Shown in pieces: positions 1 to 8,659 of a stretch of 64,000 nucleotides of DNA. This stretch comes from CALLVY01 sp937899855 (GTDB taxonomy: Bacteria; Bacteroidota; Bacteroidia; Chitinophagales; Saprospiraceae). Position numbers and translations under genes: made by a program. The stretch is taken from NCBI GenBank assembly GCA_039820405.1, contig JBCBQC010000002.1, positions 62,001 through 126,000 on the forward strand. The letters are read 5' to 3'. A model generated the notes under the pieces. It was not told the origin of the DNA and ran no database searches. It saw nothing but the letters and a program-made list of their open reading frames with translations. The stretch's first letter is position 1; each line of letters opens with the position of its first letter.

Positions 1-244
1 TCGTTAAACTTGTGCTTCCTTGTGTTTAACTCCCGGGACGACAAGACAAAACTAAGCCCTCCCCGACCGGGGGTGGGTATTTTTCTACCAAGCCCCCTCA
101 CTTCGCGTCTAACCAAACATTTACGCCATCTTTGGCCCCGCGCCACGGATGATTTCTTTGGTGAAATCCAATTTTTTCACGTAATATGAAGCCACTAAAT
201 TCGGCTCCGGGCCGTCTTACCCATTAACTAAACCAACTGAATTT
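1..244. other. Intergenic region upstream of the OmpA lipoprotein gene
   Basis: No gene is visible. A GC-rich imperfect hairpin followed by a T run lies at about 57-86 and may be a weak terminator for a gene left of the window. Two imperfect -7-like boxes (127-134 and 196-203, one mismatch each to TAnnTTTG) precede the lipoprotein gene; neither has a clear -33 TTG. Confidence 0.35.
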
Positions 245-1168
245 ATGAATTTAGCCACCAAAGTTTTTGCACTGCTGCTGCTCTCCCTCAGCCTCAGTGC
301 CTGCGTCAGCAAAAAGAAATTTACCAACCTCCAAAGTCAGCTCGATATCGCCAACCGCCAAGTTGGGGAATGTGGCCAAAGCCTCAACGACTACATGAAC
401 CGCCTCAGCAGTTGCGAACAGGAAAAGGTACAAATCGAAGGGGACCTCAAACAAGCCCGCAGCACCATCGATCTGCGCCAGGAACAAATCGGCGACCTGC
501 GCGAGCAACTGGCCGACCTGCGCAAGCAACGTGACCAGCAAGTCAGCCAGGTCGGTGACCTGACCGTCCTCTCCCAAGCCGCCAACGAAAACATGAAGGA
601 AAGCCTCGCCCAACTGGGCCAGAAAGACGAATACATCCAACTCCTCCAAGCCGCCCGCACCAAAGCCGATTCCATCAACCTCGCCCTCGCCGTCAACCTC
701 AAGAGCGTCCTGCGCGATGGCATTGCCGATGAAGATGTGGAAGTCAAAGTCGATAAAACCGTCGTTTACATCAACCTCTCCGATAAGATGCTCTTCCGGA
801 GCGGCAGCGCTAGCCTGACCGAACGCGCGGCCCAGGTACTGGCCAAAATCGCCCAAATCGTCCAGTCCCGCTCCGAGGTCGACGTCATGGTGGAAGGCTA
901 TACCGACAGCGACCCCATCAAAACGGATTGTCTCTCGGACAACTGGGACCTGAGTGTCAAGCGGTCGACGGCCGTGGTGCGGGTGCTGCAAAATGATTAC
1001 GGCGTGGATCCCAATAAATTGATTGCGGCGGGACGGGGCGAGTACAATGCCCTGGCGAGCAACGATACCCCGGAAGGCAAGGCGACCAACCGACGGACGC
1101 GGATCATCATCCTCCCCAAACTGGACCAATTTTACGACTTGCTCAACCCCGAGATGGTCAAACGCTAA
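245..1168 (+). CDS. OmpA-family peptidoglycan-binding lipoprotein
   Basis: The 307-residue protein starts with a lipoprotein signal peptide; the lipobox ends LSAC with Cys20 as the expected lipidation site. Residues about 25-140 are rich in Gln, Glu, Leu and Arg with a heptad-like pattern and probably form a coiled coil. The C-terminal part, about 175-290, is an OmpA-like domain with the signature around VEGYTDSD and NRRTRI, which in this family binds meso-diaminopimelate of peptidoglycan. It is therefore inferred to be an outer-membrane lipoprotein that ties the membrane to the wall through a coiled-coil spacer. It is convergent with mfd, 44 nt apart. The ATG at 245 is the only reasonable start ahead of the signal peptide. 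The family is clear; its specific role in this organism is not. Confidence 0.9.
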   Translation: MNLATKVFALLLLSLSLSACVSKKKFTNLQSQLDIANRQVGECGQSLNDYMNRLSSCEQEKVQIEGDLKQARSTIDLRQEQIGDLREQLADLRKQRDQQVSQVGDLTVLSQAANENMKESLAQLGQKDEYIQLLQAARTKADSINLALAVNLKSVLRDGIADEDVEVKVDKTVVYINLSDKMLFRSGSASLTERAAQVLAKIAQIVQSRSEVDVMVEGYTDSDPIKTDCLSDNWDLSVKRSTAVVRVLQNDYGVDPNKLIAAGRGEYNALASNDTPEGKATNRRTRIIILPKLDQFYDLLNPEMVKR

Positions 1169-1212
1169 TTCCTCTGGAGCACGAAGCGAATGGTAATTGG
1201 TGGCGAATCCAT

Positions 1213-4200
1213 TTACTCGTCACCAATTGCCGCAGCTCCTTTTGCCGCTCCCTCCAATTCTTCCAGCACCTTTTTGGCCGAACGCAGGTCGCGAACGTTT
1301 TCTCGAATGAGCAGAAAATGTTTGTGGGAATTTTTAAAACTCAGCCCCACCTTGGGCCCCTGATTGGCCACGTACTGTAGGAGACGCTGAAAGAGGGCCG
1401 TTTCAAAAAAGGGCGATTGGGGATTGTTGATGAAGTAGCAACGCAGCTTGCGGTTTTTGAGAATGATTCGCTCAAAACCAAGCCGCTTGGATACCCAGCG
1501 CAGCCGCAGCCCGGCAAACAATTCCTGGACCTGCCGCGGCAGCTTGCCAAAGCGGTCGCCCAGTTTTTGCGCAAAGGCCTGGAGGGCTTTTTCGTTCTCG
1601 ATGGCATCCAATTCGGTGTAGAGGTTGAGTCGTTCCTGGATGCTGTTGACGAAGTCGTCGGGAATGAGCATTTCGATATCGGTATCGATCTGAACGTCGC
1701 GGACAAAGTTGCGCTCGCGCTCCAAATCATCCTTAAACAGTTCCTGAAATTCGGTTTCCTTGAGCTCCTGAATGGCTTCCTCCAGTACCTTCTGAAAGGT
1801 CTCGTAGCCAATATCGGAGATAAAACCACTCTGCTCGGCGCCCAGCAAGCTACCCGCCCCCCGGATGTCCAAGTCGCGCATGGCAATCTCAAAACCACTA
1901 CCCAAATCCGAAAACTCTTCCAGGGTTTGCAAGCGCTTGCGCGCGTCCGAAGTCAGCACCGAAATCGGCGGGCTAAACAGGTAGCAAAAAGCCTTGCGGT
2001 TGGAGCGGCCCACCCGACCCCGCAACTGGTGCAGGTCGCTCATCCCAAACTGGTGGGCATTGTTGATGATGATGGTATTGGCATTGGCAATGTCGAGCCC
2101 GGTTTCGATGATGTTGGTACACACCAGTACATCGTAACGGCGTTCGATAAAATCGACCAGGGTGCGTTCCAGGGCCTTGGAGTCCATCTGGCCGTGGGCC
2201 ATCGCCACGTCGACATCGGGACAGAGGCGTTTGACCAGGGCGGCGAGGTCGGGCAGGTTTTTGACGCGGTTGTGGACGAAGAATACTTGCCCCCCCCGGT
2301 TGACTTCGTAGTAGATGGCTTCCTTGACCAGCTCCTCGTTGAAGACGCGGGTCTCGGTGTGGATGGGTTGGCGGTTGGGGGGTGGAGTACGGATAATGGA
2401 CAGGTCGCGGGCCGCCATGAGGGAAAACTGCAGGGTCCGGGGGATGGGCGTAGCGGTCAGCGTCAGGGTATCGACATTGACTTTGAGGTTGCGCAATTTT
2501 TCCTTGGCCGCCACCCCAAATTTTTGCTCCTCGTCAATGATCAGCAAGCCCAAATCCTTAAAGCCCACCTCCTTATTGAGCAAGCCGTGCGTTCCGATTA
2601 CCAGGTCGATTTCGCCCGACTTGAGTTTGGCAAATACTTTTTTGCGCTCGGCCGTGGTGCGAAAGCGGTTGACGTAGTCGACCGTGACGCCAAAAGGCTG
2701 GAGCCGTTCATTAAAGGTCTTGTAATGCTGTAGGGCCAGGATGGTGGTCGGCACCAACACCGCCACCTGCTTGCCCCCGATGACCGCTTTAAAGGCACCC
2801 CGCAGGGCCACCTCCGTTTTACCAAACCCCACGTCCCCACAGATCAGGCGATCCATCGGGTGTGCTTTTTGCATATCCTCCTTGACGTCGTTGGTGGCCT
2901 TGAGTTGATCGGGGGTATCCTCGTAGATAAAGGACGCTTCCAATTCGTTCTGCAAGTAGCCATCCTCGGGAAAGGCAAAGCCTTCCGCAGCCCTGCGTTT
3001 GGCGTAGAGCTTGATGAGGTTGCTGGCGATGTCTTTGACCTTCTTTTTGGTCTTGCGCTTGAGGTTTTTCCAGGTTTCCGAGCCCAGCTTACTCAGCTTG
3101 GGCGTACTCCCCTCCTTCCCCATGTATTTTGAAATCTTGTGCAGCGAATTGATACTGACGTAGAGCACATCGTTGTTCAGATAGATCAGCCGCACCGATT
3201 CTTGGACGTGCCCGTTGATGTTGATTTTTTCCAAGCCCGAGTAGCGCCCCACCCCGTGGTCGATGTGCGTGACAAAGTCACCGGGACGCAGCTCGCGCAG
3301 CATCCGCGCGTTGATCGCCTGATCTTTGGTAAAGCCCTTACGGAGCCGGTAGCGGTGAAAACGTTCAAAAATTTGGTGGTCGGTATAGCAGGCGATGCCC
3401 AGTTTTTGATCGACAAAGCCCTCGTTGATCGCGGTGGTGACGGGATGAAAATGGACGTTGGCGTTGAGGTCCTCGAAGATGGCGTAAAAGCGCTCGATCT
3501 GTTTGGACGATTCGGTGAAGAGGTAATTCTCCAGCTGGGCCTTCGAATTCTCCCGCAAGTTCTGAATCAGCAGTTCAAAATTCTTATTGAACGAAGGCTG
3601 GGGCCGCGACTCGTACACGATTTGCTGATCGATCTCTAGGGGGCCATCCAGTCGGCTTTGGCTCAGGATGGAGAACCCCTCCAATTCGTCGATGACTTGG
3701 GCGGGCAGTAAGAAAGCGCGATCGCCAAAGAGGCCCTGGCGCTCGCTCTCCTCGGAGAAGTAGGCGGTACGGGAAAATTCTTCGGCCTTCTCAAAGCAGG
3801 TCTGTAATTTGTCGAGCAGGACCTGAAAGTCCTTGATCCACACGGCCGTATTCTCGGGTAGGACCCGAAGTAGGGATACTTTTTGCGACTGGGAAAATTT
3901 GGTATTGACGTTGGGGACGATCGACACCCGCGCGATGTTGCGCTGCGAGAGTTGGGTGGTGGGGTTGAAGGTCCGGATGCTTTCCACCTCATCGTCAAAC
4001 AATTCGATGCGGTAGGGCCACTCGTTGCCGTAGGAAAAAATATCGACAATCCCCCCCCGAATGGAAAACTGTCCCGGCTCGTACACGAAGTCGACGTGGG
4101 CAAAACCGTATTCTACGAGTACCTCAATGAGGGTATCCACATCCACTTGCTCGTTCATCACGATGTTGATCCGCGTCTTGTTGAGCATCTCCGGGGCCAC

Positions 4201-4608
4201 CACCTTTTCGAACAGCGCTTCGGGATAGGTCACGATGATCGAGCCGGACTCGGGCTTGGCCGAGGTAACTTGGTTGATCGTCTCGGTACGTTGGAGGACG
4301 TTGTGGGAATTGACTACTTCGAAATACAGGGGGCGTTTGAAGGAGTCGGGGAAAAACAACACGGGCTTTTTTCCGAAGAGGTTGGCGAGGTTGTTTTGGA
4401 GGTAGGCCGCTTCCTCTTTATCCTTGGCGATGAGGAGTTGACTACGGGCTTGGGTCAGGTAGGTTCCGGTGAGGACAAAGCATTCCTGTGCTCCTATCAG
4501 GCCAAGCAATTGAAGGCGGGCAGGAGTGTCGGCCGCCAGGGCGGCGGCGATTTGCTGAGTCCGCGGATCGGCTCGATACAGATCGAGCAAGCGTTGCAAA
4601 TTTTCCAC
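1213..4608 (-). CDS. mfd: Transcription-repair coupling factor Mfd
   Basis: Mfd is a DNA translocase that removes RNA polymerase stalled at lesions and recruits UvrA. The protein, about 1131 residues from the chosen start, has the UvrB-homology N-terminal part, the RNA-polymerase-interacting CarD-like domain (around GDFVTHIDHGVGRY) and a superfamily II helicase core with Walker A GDVGFGKT, DEEQKFG as the DEAD-like box, and TATPIPRT. A TRCF C-terminal domain follows. The frame is open to 4644, but I chose the GTG at 4608. Homologues begin close to this point, and a perfect TATCTTTG -7 box at 4613-4620 lies inside the longer reading frame. The gene is divergent from the GHMP kinase. Identity is secure; only the start is uncertain. 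Confidence 0.93.
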   Translation of the reverse strand: MENLQRLLDLYRADPRTQQIAAALAADTPARLQLLGLIGAQECFVLTGTYLTQARSQLLIAKDKEEAAYLQNNLANLFGKKPVLFFPDSFKRPLYFEVVNSHNVLQRTETINQVTSAKPESGSIIVTYPEALFEKVVAPEMLNKTRINIVMNEQVDVDTLIEVLVEYGFAHVDFVYEPGQFSIRGGIVDIFSYGNEWPYRIELFDDEVESIRTFNPTTQLSQRNIARVSIVPNVNTKFSQSQKVSLLRVLPENTAVWIKDFQVLLDKLQTCFEKAEEFSRTAYFSEESERQGLFGDRAFLLPAQVIDELEGFSILSQSRLDGPLEIDQQIVYESRPQPSFNKNFELLIQNLRENSKAQLENYLFTESSKQIERFYAIFEDLNANVHFHPVTTAINEGFVDQKLGIACYTDHQIFERFHRYRLRKGFTKDQAINARMLRELRPGDFVTHIDHGVGRYSGLEKININGHVQESVRLIYLNNDVLYVSINSLHKISKYMGKEGSTPKLSKLGSETWKNLKRKTKKKVKDIASNLIKLYAKRRAAEGFAFPEDGYLQNELEASFIYEDTPDQLKATNDVKEDMQKAHPMDRLICGDVGFGKTEVALRGAFKAVIGGKQVAVLVPTTILALQHYKTFNERLQPFGVTVDYVNRFRTTAERKKVFAKLKSGEIDLVIGTHGLLNKEVGFKDLGLLIIDEEQKFGVAAKEKLRNLKVNVDTLTLTATPIPRTLQFSLMAARDLSIIRTPPPNRQPIHTETRVFNEELVKEAIYYEVNRGGQVFFVHNRVKNLPDLAALVKRLCPDVDVAMAHGQMDSKALERTLVDFIERRYDVLVCTNIIETGLDIANANTIIINNAHQFGMSDLHQLRGRVGRSNRKAFCYLFSPPISVLTSDARKRLQTLEEFSDLGSGFEIAMRDLDIRGAGSLLGAEQSGFISDIGYETFQKVLEEAIQELKETEFQELFKDDLERERNFVRDVQIDTDIEMLIPDDFVNSIQERLNLYTELDAIENEKALQAFAQKLGDRFGKLPRQVQELFAGLRLRWVSKRLGFERIILKNRKLRCYFINNPQSPFFETALFQRLLQYVANQGPKVGLSFKNSHKHFLLIRENVRDLRSAKKVLEELEGAAKGAAAIGDE

Positions 4609-4612
4609 GGCG

Positions 4613-4620
4613 CAAAGATA
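4613..4620 (-). promoter_or_regulatory. Bacteroidota -7 box (TATCTTTG) for mfd
   Basis: The minus strand reads TATCTTTG, an exact match to TAnnTTTG, ending 4 nt before the proposed GTG start. A TTG lies about 15 nt upstream, slightly closer than the usual 19. If it is used, the mfd transcript would start at or next to the start codon. Confidence 0.5.
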
Positions 4621-4668
4621 AGCATATCTGGGGGGCAAAAACAACGGGGAAGGAAAGAAGAATTTATT

Positions 4669-4676
4669 TAATTTAG
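4669..4676 (+). promoter_or_regulatory. Possible -7 box for the GHMP kinase gene
   Basis: TAATTTAG has one mismatch to TAnnTTTG and ends 7 nt before the ATG at 4684, which would leave almost no 5' leader. No clear -33 element was found. Confidence 0.35.
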
Positions 4677-4683
4677 CCTTCCT

Positions 4684-5586
4684 ATGGCAAGAGCATACCC
4701 CGCTAAATTACTCCTCTTCGGCGAATACACCATCATCGTGGGTGGCCAGGCCCTCGCTACCCCCCTACCGCTATTCCAGGGGCGCTGGGCCAAAGCACAA
4801 GCCCACGAATCCCCCGTGGATTTGCAGCAAAAGCTGCCCGCCTTTCTGGACTACCTTCGCCAACGAGAATGGGCCCGTTCCTTCCGTCTCGATGCCTTCG
4901 CCCGCGATCTGGAACAGGCCTATTACTTTGCCTCCACCATCCCCCTGGGCTACGGAGCGGGCAGCTCGGGTGCCCTGTGCGCCGCCGTTTACGACCGCTA
5001 CGGGCCCGCCACGCCCTCCCGGGACTTGCGTCTTCTCCGCCACGATTTGGCGCGGATGGAAAGCTTTTTCCACGGCTCCAGCTCCGGTACCGACCCCCTG
5101 GTCTGCTACCTGGGTCGAAGCCTAAGGCTGTACGGTAAAGAAAATATGGAAATCGTCGACCTTCCCCCGGCGACGGAGCGAATGCCCCAGCTCTTCCTCC
5201 TCGACACCCAACGGTCCCGCGAGACCGCTCCCCTGGTCCAGCAATTTTTGCGGCAAAGAGAAGAAGCCCATTTTAGCGAGACGGCCTTGCCCGCTCTCAG
5301 CGCAGCCAATCAGCGGGCCATCGAAGCATTGCTAGCCGGGCGGTGGGAAATTTTGATGGAGGCTTGGAAAGATATCAGCGACTTACAGGCCGAGCATTTC
5401 ACGGCCATGATTCCTTCCCCCTTTGCGCAGGTCTGGCGGCGAGGAAAGGAGACGGGCCATTATCAACTCAAATTGTGTGGTGCGGGGGGTGGTGGCTTTT
5501 TTCTGGGCCTGACGACCGACTGGGAAGCCTGTCGGGCCAGCTTGTCGGCTTACCCCTTGCGACCCCTAGCGCTTTTCGCTGACTAG
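4684..5586 (+). CDS. GHMP kinase, mevalonate-kinase-like
   Basis: A 300-residue small-molecule kinase of the GHMP fold. The N-terminal PAKLLLFGEY motif, the central glycine/serine-rich nucleotide loop PLGYGAGSSGAL, the segment ESFFHGSSSGTDP and the C-terminal KLCGAGGGGFFLG are the three family motifs in the expected order. Length and the HGSSSGTDP segment point to the mevalonate kinase branch, so phosphorylation of mevalonate or a related isoprenoid precursor is the best inference. Other mevalonate pathway genes are not in the window. It is divergent from mfd, and its 3' end overlaps the convergent methyltransferase gene by 21 nt. Kinase family is secure; the substrate is inferred. Confidence 0.85.
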   Translation: MARAYPAKLLLFGEYTIIVGGQALATPLPLFQGRWAKAQAHESPVDLQQKLPAFLDYLRQREWARSFRLDAFARDLEQAYYFASTIPLGYGAGSSGALCAAVYDRYGPATPSRDLRLLRHDLARMESFFHGSSSGTDPLVCYLGRSLRLYGKENMEIVDLPPATERMPQLFLLDTQRSRETAPLVQQFLRQREEAHFSETALPALSAANQRAIEALLAGRWEILMEAWKDISDLQAEHFTAMIPSPFAQVWRRGKETGHYQLKLCGAGGGGFFLGLTTDWEACRASLSAYPLRPLALFAD

Positions 5587-6123
5587 GACGAAAGCGGGTG
5601 GGATATTGATCGGAACAAAGTTGACGTCCACATTGCCAAAAACCCGCTTGTACATTTTTTTGACCAGCGTCGAATAATGCAGCTGGATGTACAGGCCTCC
5701 CTCGGCGAGGTGATCGCGGGAGGTTTCAACGATGCGGTAGGACAGATCGTCGGGAAGGGTGACGAAGGGGATGGCCGACAGGATAAAATCAGCCTGGTCT
5801 CCCAACTGGTTGGCCCGGAGGTACTCGCCGATTTTTTCGGCAGAGTCTTGGGCGACGATCAGGCGATCGTCGGGAATTTCGCGGAGAATATCACAAAAGG
5901 CGGCGTTGACTTCAAAGGCCACCAGCTTGGCATCGGGGCGCATGGCCCTTAGGATGTGCTTGGTAATCACCCCGTCTCCAGCTCCGAGTTCGACGATCAC
6001 CTTGGCCGTGCTAAAATCAATAAAGCTGGTCATTTCTTTGCAAACGAACTTGGAGCTGCGCGTGATGGTGCCTACGGTTTTGAGATTCTTAATCCCTTCT
6101 CGAAAAAATTCAATAGTACTCAT
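5566..6123 (-). CDS. Class I SAM-dependent methyltransferase, phospholipid N-methyltransferase-like
   Basis: From the ATG at 6123 the protein is 185 residues and begins MSTIEFFREGIKN. Motif I, VIVELGAGDGVIT, binds S-adenosylmethionine; a second acidic motif is LVAFEVN, and a post-motif region reads DFILSAIPF. Length and motif style match the group that includes the short phospholipid N-methyltransferases and rRNA adenine dimethylase relatives; which substrate is methylated is unknown. The frame is open upstream to 6201, but that extension has no homology-like character. The gene runs tail to tail with the GHMP kinase gene and overlaps it by 21 nt. The upstream 286 nt hold no gene. Confidence 0.8.
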   Translation of the reverse strand: MSTIEFFREGIKNLKTVGTITRSSKFVCKEMTSFIDFSTAKVIVELGAGDGVITKHILRAMRPDAKLVAFEVNAAFCDILREIPDDRLIVAQDSAEKIGEYLRANQLGDQADFILSAIPFVTLPDDLSYRIVETSRDHLAEGGLYIQLHYSTLVKKMYKRVFGNVDVNFVPINIPPAFVLVSEKR

Positions 6124-6409
6124 GAACTTGATTTTGGAGCTCCATTCTGAGGCAATAGCGATCGCGGAGCGAGGCCCCTTGCATCGGAACAACCTGAACA
6201 CTTCCCCTCCAACTCATTGGCCAGATTTCAGTACAGGTTCTAAGCTATGGACACAAATGTAAATGGGCCATTTGCATCGCTTCGGTACCCAAGAATGATT
6301 GTGATTCGGAGCGATGATAGCCCAGCTGTGGAGTTAAAATAACCCACATTCAGCTAAGATGGGATTTTTTTATCCCGAAAACAAAAAATCACGGATACAA
6401 TTGCCCGTT
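6124..6409. other. Intergenic region between methyltransferase and PorE-like genes
   Basis: No coding potential was found. It holds the candidate -7 box at 6254-6261 and, at 6361-6376, a small AT-rich hairpin (GGGAT/ATCCC around a T run) just past the end of the PorE-like gene. The hairpin is too weak to call a terminator. Confidence 0.4.
6254..6261 (-). promoter_or_regulatory. Possible -7 box (TACATTTG) for the methyltransferase gene
   Basis: An exact TAnnTTTG match on the minus strand about 130 nt before the ATG at 6123. No TTG lies at the usual spacing. Confidence 0.35.
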
Positions 6410-8620
6410 TCATCGACCTTCCGTGTTGACCATAAAGTTGACCAAATCGGGATAAGCCTTGCTGTAACCGGGTAAATCGTTGCGCGAAATTCGCAGCCCG
6501 TTGACGTAGGGGACGATAAAAGCATCGGTCAGCCCCAGGCTCTCCAACTCCTTGCGCAGCGCGGCGGCCGCCTCGTAAGTCGAGTACAAGCCCACCGAAT
6601 ACCGGTAGATCGTTTCCTCCGGCATCAGCTCTACCTGTCCGTCGGGATAGCTCATGATGATGTCACTGCTGTAGTTTTGCCGGATGGCAGCAACCTGTAC
6701 CTTGTAGGACAGACCGCGGGTGCTTTGGTAGTAGTAGCGCCCCCGGGAATCCTGAATCCGCGCCTGAACCTCCGGCCCCTTGACACGCACGTTGATCGGC
6801 AGGCCCTCCACTTCAAAAAAATCAAGGTCGATCCGACGGTTGTACTTCATCCCCAAGGTGTTGGGACCATTCTCCGTCATGGCCTTAACCACCGGATACT
6901 GAGACCCACAGCCCTTGACAAACAATTGTTTGGGATCCACCCCGTTTTCAATCAAATACCTCGCCGCTTTCTCGGCCCGCTTGATGGAGAAAAACAAGTC
7001 GAATTCCGCGGGATTGCTGCCGTCGTAGTTGCTGGTCAACTGGAGCTTGAGTTGGGGATACTGTACCATGAGCCGCGCCACCCGGTTCAACTCACGGACA
7101 TTGTTTAGGGTCAGCACATTGTCGTCGGTGCCAAAATAAAGCGCCTCAAAGTCGTACTCCGTGATTTCACTTTCGGAAAAGGTCGGGACGTTGGTGTCGA
7201 TCCCGCTGGAGGCTTGGGGGACGGCCGGAGTAGTGATCACCAGCGAACCCTCGGCTTGCCGGCGTTTGAACTCCGGCACGAAGTGAAAAGCGATGGGGAT
7301 CGATGCTTGTCGTTGCTCGCTCTGGTAACCCTTGAAATAAGCCACGTAGAGGTCGCGGGCGCCCATTCCCTCCTTGCGCGAAGAAGAAAAGAAGGCCTTT
7401 AGGCCATCCTTGGACAAGCGGAAAAAAGCGTCGTCACCCGCCGAGTTGATGGGCAGCCCCATATTTACCGGCTCGGACCAACTGGTGGTCTTATCGTCGT
7501 AGCGGGCCTTGAAGACGTCCAAGCCTCCGACACTACCGGTGTGGTTGGAGCTAAAGTAGAGCGTCCGACCGTCGCGGGCCAAAAAGGGGGTCCGCTCATC
7601 GTAGGGACCGTTGATGGTGGGGCCCAGGTTTTTGGCCTGCGTCCAGCGCCCCTGGGTAAAAGTACTGACGTAGAGGTCGGCCCCGCCGTAGCCCCCCTCC
7701 CGATAGCTCGCGAACAGCAGGATGGTATCGTTGAAAAAATGCAGGTCGCGATCTCCTTTCCGGGCCACGGCGGGCCCCACAAACTGATCGGGGAAGAGGC
7801 TTTGCTGGGTTTTGTTAAAACTATCGATCAAAATATCACCCGAATAAATGTCATTGCCCTTGAAAAAATACATCACCGAACCCGTCGGATTAAAATCCAG
7901 GATGACGTCATGGAGCGGGGAATTGAGCAAGCTGTTGAAAGGAGTGGTCGCGGTCCACTCCCCATTGACTACCACCGAGGAGTACATGTCGGAGCGGTAA
8001 AAACCGTAGAGTGGTTCTTCCAGGCCAGCTTCATTGCGCAGTCCACCAGCATTTTTACGGGTGGAAGAAAAGTAAATTTTACTGTCGTAATTAGGGCTCA
8101 AGACCGGTGCGAAGTCGTCGTAAATAGAATTGACCTTTTCCCCCAAATTTTCCACAACGGCAACCTCTTCGCCCTGGCTAAGACGGATGGCCCGTGCACA
8201 GCGGCGGATGTCGTCCTTTACGGCAGCCCGCATTTCCGTACCGGGCTTGGTCTGGCGGAGGAAGGTCTTGTAGTACTTAATCGCGTTGGTGTAATCCAGA
8301 TCGGCGTGGTAGCTGCGCGCAATGAAATAGGGAATGGCCGGGTCAACTTTTTTGGCCGTATTGGCCACGTAGAGCAGGTACTTGCGCGCTTCCGCCGTGT
8401 TGTTGGTGTGGTAGAGGCAGATGCCGATTTTTGGCTTGACCTCATCATCGGTGGGCTTTAGTCGCTGGTACTTGAGCAAGAGGTTGAGCGCCTCCGGAAA
8501 TTTGGCCTTTTCAAAATACTTGAGCGCGTCGGTCTTTAGTTGTCGAGGGTTGGGCTGGGCCAAGCTGAGGCCCACCCCCAGCAATACCAAGGTGATGGTT
8601 AGGATCGACTTTATGCGCAT
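6410..8620 (-). CDS. PorE-like envelope protein: TPR, beta-propeller, OmpA domain and SPOR-like tail
   Basis: A 736-residue exported protein with a Sec signal peptide ending near LSLAQ; no lipobox is visible. Residues about 25-145 form TPR-like helical repeats. Residues about 160-430 contain WD40/PD40 propeller repeats with motifs of the type YFSSTR, LYFSSNHTGSVGGLD and FFSSSRKEG. About 485-600 is an OmpA-like peptidoglycan-binding domain (GCGSQYPVV, NRRIDLDF). The last ~90 residues (YKVQVAAI... YRYSVGLYSTYEAA) resemble a SPOR domain. The TPR-propeller-OmpA order resembles PorE, a T9SS component of Porphyromonas gingivalis. The regulatory-like domain of PorE appears absent and a SPOR-like end is present instead. 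It lies 39 nt after the E2 gene. A role in T9SS anchoring is inference. Confidence 0.8.
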   Translation of the reverse strand: MRIKSILTITLVLLGVGLSLAQPNPRQLKTDALKYFEKAKFPEALNLLLKYQRLKPTDDEVKPKIGICLYHTNNTAEARKYLLYVANTAKKVDPAIPYFIARSYHADLDYTNAIKYYKTFLRQTKPGTEMRAAVKDDIRRCARAIRLSQGEEVAVVENLGEKVNSIYDDFAPVLSPNYDSKIYFSSTRKNAGGLRNEAGLEEPLYGFYRSDMYSSVVVNGEWTATTPFNSLLNSPLHDVILDFNPTGSVMYFFKGNDIYSGDILIDSFNKTQQSLFPDQFVGPAVARKGDRDLHFFNDTILLFASYREGGYGGADLYVSTFTQGRWTQAKNLGPTINGPYDERTPFLARDGRTLYFSSNHTGSVGGLDVFKARYDDKTTSWSEPVNMGLPINSAGDDAFFRLSKDGLKAFFSSSRKEGMGARDLYVAYFKGYQSEQRQASIPIAFHFVPEFKRRQAEGSLVITTPAVPQASSGIDTNVPTFSESEITEYDFEALYFGTDDNVLTLNNVRELNRVARLMVQYPQLKLQLTSNYDGSNPAEFDLFFSIKRAEKAARYLIENGVDPKQLFVKGCGSQYPVVKAMTENGPNTLGMKYNRRIDLDFFEVEGLPINVRVKGPEVQARIQDSRGRYYYQSTRGLSYKVQVAAIRQNYSSDIIMSYPDGQVELMPEETIYRYSVGLYSTYEAAAALRKELESLGLTDAFIVPYVNGLRISRNDLPGYSKAYPDLVNFMVNTEGR

Positions 8621-8659
8621 AAGTTATAGGTCTTGCCGGAGCGGGAATTCCCCTCCGGA

